Assembly (NCBI GenBank): GCA_037043455.1
Contig: JAWPHD010007176.1
Span: 1-64,000, forward strand
Length of the DNA stretch: 64,000 bases
Origin: Cyrtodaria siliqua
Taxonomy: Eukaryota > Mollusca > Bivalvia > Adapedonta > Hiatellidae
Direction of reading: 5' to 3'
The notes under the pieces are model-generated. The model saw nothing but the letters and a program-made list of their open reading frames with translations, ran no database searches and had not been told where the DNA came from. Shown piece by piece: positions 60,432-64,000 of the stretch. The position numbers were made by a program, and so were the translations under genes. The stretch's first letter is position 1. The number at the start of each line of letters is the position of its first letter.

Positions 60432-61970
60432 CTCTAATATTTAAGGCAGACAACTCTGATATGGGTTTAGGCAGACAATTCTGATATGAGTTTAGGCAGA
60501 TAACTCTGATACGTGTTAAGGCAAACAATTCTGAAATGGGTTAAGGCAGACAATTCTCATATGAGTTTAGGCAGATAATTCTGATATGAGTTTAGGCAGA
60601 TATCTCTGATATTGGTTAAGGCAGACAATTTTGATATGGGTTTAGGCAGATAACTCTGATATGGGTTTAGGCAGATAACTCTGATATGGGTCTAGGCAGA
60701 TAACTCTGATATGGGTTTAGGCAGATAACTCTGATATGGGTTTAGGCAGATAAATCTGATATGGGTTTAGGTAGATAACTATGATACGGGTTTTTTAAGG
60801 CAGACTCCTCTGATATGGGTTAAGGCAGACAACTCTGATATGGGTTAAGGCAGACACCTCTGATATGGGTTAAGGCAGACACCTCTGATATGGGTTAAGG
60901 CAGACACCTCTGATATGGGTTAAGGCAGACAACTCTGATATGGGTTAAGGCAGATAACTATGATATGGGTTTTTTAAGGCAGATAATTCTGATATGGGTT
61001 AAGGCAGACACCTCTGATATGGGTTAAGGCAGACAACTCTGATATGGGTCTAGGCAGACAACTCGGATATGGGTTAAGGCAAACAACTCTGATATGTGTT
61101 AAGGCAGACAACTCTGATATGGGTTAAAGCAGAAAACTCTGATATGGGTTAAAGCAGACAACTCTAATATGTGTTAAGGCAGATAACTCTGATATGGGTT
61201 AAGGGAGACAACTCTGATATGGGTTAAGGCAAACAACTCTCATATGTGTTAAGGCAAACAACTCTGATCCGGTTAAGGCAGATAACTCTGATATGAGTTA
61301 AGGCAGACAACTCTGATATGGATTAAGGCAGAGAACTCTGATATGGGTTAAGGCGGACAACTCTGATATGGGTTAAGGCGGACAACTCTGATGAGGGTTA
61401 AGGCAGACAACTCTGGTGTGAGTTAAGGCAGACAACTCTGACATGGGTTAAGGCAGATATATAAAAGCTCTGATATGGGTTAAGGCAGACACCTCTGACA
61501 TGGGTTAAGGCAGATATATAAAAGCTCTGATATGGGTTAAGGCAGACAACTCTGACATGGGTTAAGGCAGATAACTCTGATATGGCTTAAGTCAGATAGC
61601 TCTGATATGGGTTATGACCGATAACTCCGATATGGGTTAAGGCAGATAACTATGATATGGGTTAAAGCAGACACCTCTGATATGGGTTAAGGCAGAGAAT
61701 TCTGATATGGGATAAGGCAGAGAATTCTGATATGGGTTAAGGCCGAGAACTCTGATATGGGTTAAGGCAGACAACCCTGATATGGGTTATGACCGATAAC
61801 TCCGATATGTGTTAAGGCAGATAACCCTGATATGGTTTATGGCAGATAACTCCGATATGGGTTAAGGCAAAGAACTCTGATATGGGTTAAGGCGGAGAAT
61901 TCTGATATGGGTTAAGGCGGAGAATTCTGATATGGGTTAAGGCGGAGAACTCTGATACGTGTTTAATAAT
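60432..61970 (+). repeat. 25-bp minisatellite, about 60 copies
   Basis: The unit is CTCTGATATGGGTTAAGGCA plus GACAA. The left third mostly has GGGTTTAGGCAGATAA variants, the rest GGGTTAAGGCAGACAA. Insertions of TTTTTT occur near 60790 and 60970. A larger unit with GATATATAAAAGCTCTG is duplicated near 61453-61530. No coding. Confidence 0.96.
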
Positions 61971-62770
61971 ATCATACTTGTATATTAAAATAAATATTCA
62001 TGTGACTGTGCACTCCACTAATTTAATAACAACAAACATTTTTTAATGCTAATGTTGAATACTATAGAGAATAGTGTGTTTTTTTTACGCTTTATGATTA
62101 TTCAACAATGGTTTCCTGTGTAGTCTGAAGCATGTTCATAGGTGAATAATATGTCATCACTAGTTGGCTAAGTGAGAAGATGAAAAGGATTCAGACCAAC
62201 ATTAAAACCTTTTTTATTATTATTCGACATGTTTTAAAATGTTCTTTTGACATATCTTGTGGAGCCTCTATCATTATTAACGTCATCAAACATATGAAGA
62301 CTCGTGACAGAGAGGGTTTGATATATATATTACATACTAATTTATTTGACATATTACTTTGCGCACATAGAACATACAACCGTCCATATCCTCAAACGAG
62401 TATTCCAAAGTATGTCAAAGTATGTCAAAGTATTCAATTCCCTTTTCTTGTTAATCATAAAACACAGAAAAGTGTTCCTTGCGTGTTTGTCAATTACACC
62501 GTTTAAAAACACACGTCGTTACATGGCTGACAAACATAATTATCAAAATAGTTATCATATGACGCCAAAGCGAATTAACATATTTTATTTTATAAGGACA
62601 TGTTTGAAATAAAATCTATTTCAAGCACATAATTTAACGAAAGCTAGTATTGCAGTGGAATATATGCATATATAATATTATATTAATTATGAACATGCAT
62701 GTTTTCATCATAGTTCGGATGGATACCAAAAATAGACACTTTAAGTATTATCTAAATTTAAGATGTTTAT
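61971..62770. other. AT-rich stretch, no gene assigned
   Basis: Overlapping short frames at 62180-62612 have no recognised domain. TATGTCAAAG is duplicated near 62411. Confidence 0.4.
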
Positions 62771-62876
62771 ATTAAATTCCTCCTAAAAGCAATAAATATA
62801 TTCCTATTTCAAAGTGGCATCTTGTTGTTTATTTCAACCATGAATGGCTATGTTATAAAGTATTAGCTTAAAATAT
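62771..62876 (+). repeat. Inverted repeat, left arm
   Basis: ATTAAATTCCTCCTAAAAGC...TTAAAATAT; its reverse complement lies at 63599-63687. This arm has about 17 extra bases (TTTATTTCAACCATGAA region). Confidence 0.92.
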
Positions 62877-63189
62877 GCATACATTTTATATTTATATTTA
62901 CGCATTAAGTAGTAATCATGTAACGAACACATTTCAGATGATTGCAGTAATACGGTACAGTGAAATTACGAATAATTTGGGGACACAGCTCTCACAAACA
63001 CATCTTGGCATTCAACCAAACCAGGCATATTAACTAGCTTATCGTTTTGTTCACCATCAACACAGCACGTGGAAATAATAATTTGAAACATGAAATAGTC
63101 GAAATGAAACTTATAGAAATAATTAATAAATATATCGGCGAGACGACTTATTTCGTGTCCCTGACCTTCCTTTAACAATTAAGGGCCTT

Positions 63190-63590
63190 TCTATAGGAAA
63201 TAGTTAGAGGACCCGACTGTGACAATGATCTGTCTATAGGAAAAGGCTGAAGGATTATAATATGACTATGCCCTTTCTATAGGAAAGAGTTGGAGGACCA
63301 GGCTATGACATTTAGGAAAGAGAAAGATGACCAGACTATGACTATGACCTGTCTATAGGAAAGAGTTGGAGGACCAGGCTATGACATTTAGGAAAGAGAA
63401 AGATGACCAGACTATGACTATGACCTGTCTGTAGGAAAGAGTTAGAGGACCAGGCTATGACATTTAGGAAAGAGAAAGATGACCAGACTATGACTATGAC
63501 CTGTCTATAGGAAAGAGTTAGAGGATCTCTATACAGGAAAGAGTTAGAGGACCAAACTATAACCGTCCTTAATGAGACGAGACGAGACGA
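63190..63590 (+). repeat. Tandem repeat of GGAAAGAGTTAGAGGACCAG type
   Basis: Units of about 75 bases combine CTATAGGAAAGAGTTGGAGG, ACCAGGCTATGACATTTAGG and AAAGATGACCAGACTATGAC. The tract ends in (GAGAC)n near 63573-63598. The open minus-strand frame here is an artefact. Degenerate copies continue from 63690 to the window end. Confidence 0.85.
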
Positions 63591-63598
63591 GACGAGAC

Positions 63599-63687
63599 AT
63601 ATTTTAAGCTTATACTTTATAACATAGCCACAACAAGATGCCACTTTGAAATAGGAATATATTTATTGCTTTTAGGAGGAATTTAAT
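63599..63687 (-). repeat. Inverted repeat, right arm
   Basis: Reverse complement of 62771-62876 with near-complete identity apart from the missing 17 bases. It sits between two blocks of the tandem tract. Confidence 0.92.
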
Positions 63688-64000
63688 GAAAACGTTATAG
63701 GACCAGACTATGAATTAGAATGACATTCTTAATGGAAAAAGTTACAGGACCGTGAGGAAAGAGTTAGAAGACCAGACTATATATATATGACCTTTCTAGA
63801 AGAAAAGTTAGAGAACCATACTACGACCGTCCTATAGGAAAGGGTCAGAAGACAAAACTATGACTATTCGCTTTCTATAGGAAAGCGGTACATGATCATA
63901 CTATCACTATGATCTTCTAGGCTATATGAAAAAGGGGAAGGTCGAACTATGATCTTTCCATAGGAAAGTGTTTCAGGACTAGAGGCTATGACCTTTATAT

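Overview
The window looks like bivalve mollusc nuclear DNA, probably a clam-type (heterodont) species. This is inferred from the repeats: tRNA-derived SINEs with a GGTTCGAATCCC B box, long tandem-core elements beginning AGCTCTACTGGCC and ending GGCCTCTTGTT (Pearl/Helentron-like, a type known from bivalves), 5'-truncated non-LTR retrotransposons with microsatellite tails, and many MITEs and minisatellites. The DNA is AT-rich and intron-rich, with no operons. Species cannot be fixed from the sequence.

One host gene can be supported. It lies on the minus strand from 48847 down to 27881: the 3' five exons of a TNF receptor superfamily member. Joined at consensus AG/GT sites, the five exons (712, 134, 144, 262 and 224 bases) give one uninterrupted frame of 492 codons ending in TGA. 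They encode cysteine-rich repeats, a long Ser/Thr/acidic stalk, one transmembrane helix and a roughly 180-residue tail with no visible death domain. The signal-peptide exon and promoter were not found and should lie above 48847, possibly outside the window. The introns, including one of 12.4 kb, are filled with transposon debris. An orphan acceptor and open frame at 37921-37743 could be an alternative last exon for a soluble form.

Layout: 1-5.8 kb has a near-identical 236-bp repeat pair and a mariner-like MITE. 5.9-9.7 kb is a 145-bp tandem-core element. 10.1-11.3 kb is a 26-bp minisatellite split by a foldback. 12.7-13.4 kb is a second tandem-core element. 14.2-20.9 kb holds two decayed non-LTR retrotransposons joined head to tail, flanked by inverted copies of another repeat. 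21-26 kb has SINEs, small tandem repeats and a LINE tail. 27.9-48.8 kb is the receptor gene, whose introns hold a 28S rDNA fragment, a TIR element with a LINE inside, a Harbinger-like MITE and a SINE inside a tandem-core element. 49-57 kb is mostly unassigned. 57.6-62 kb is dominated by two minisatellites (24-bp and 25-bp units) with a compact palindrome between them. 62.7-64 kb has an inverted repeat and a degenerate tandem array.

No operon, CRISPR array, prokaryotic system or intact mobile-element enzyme was seen.
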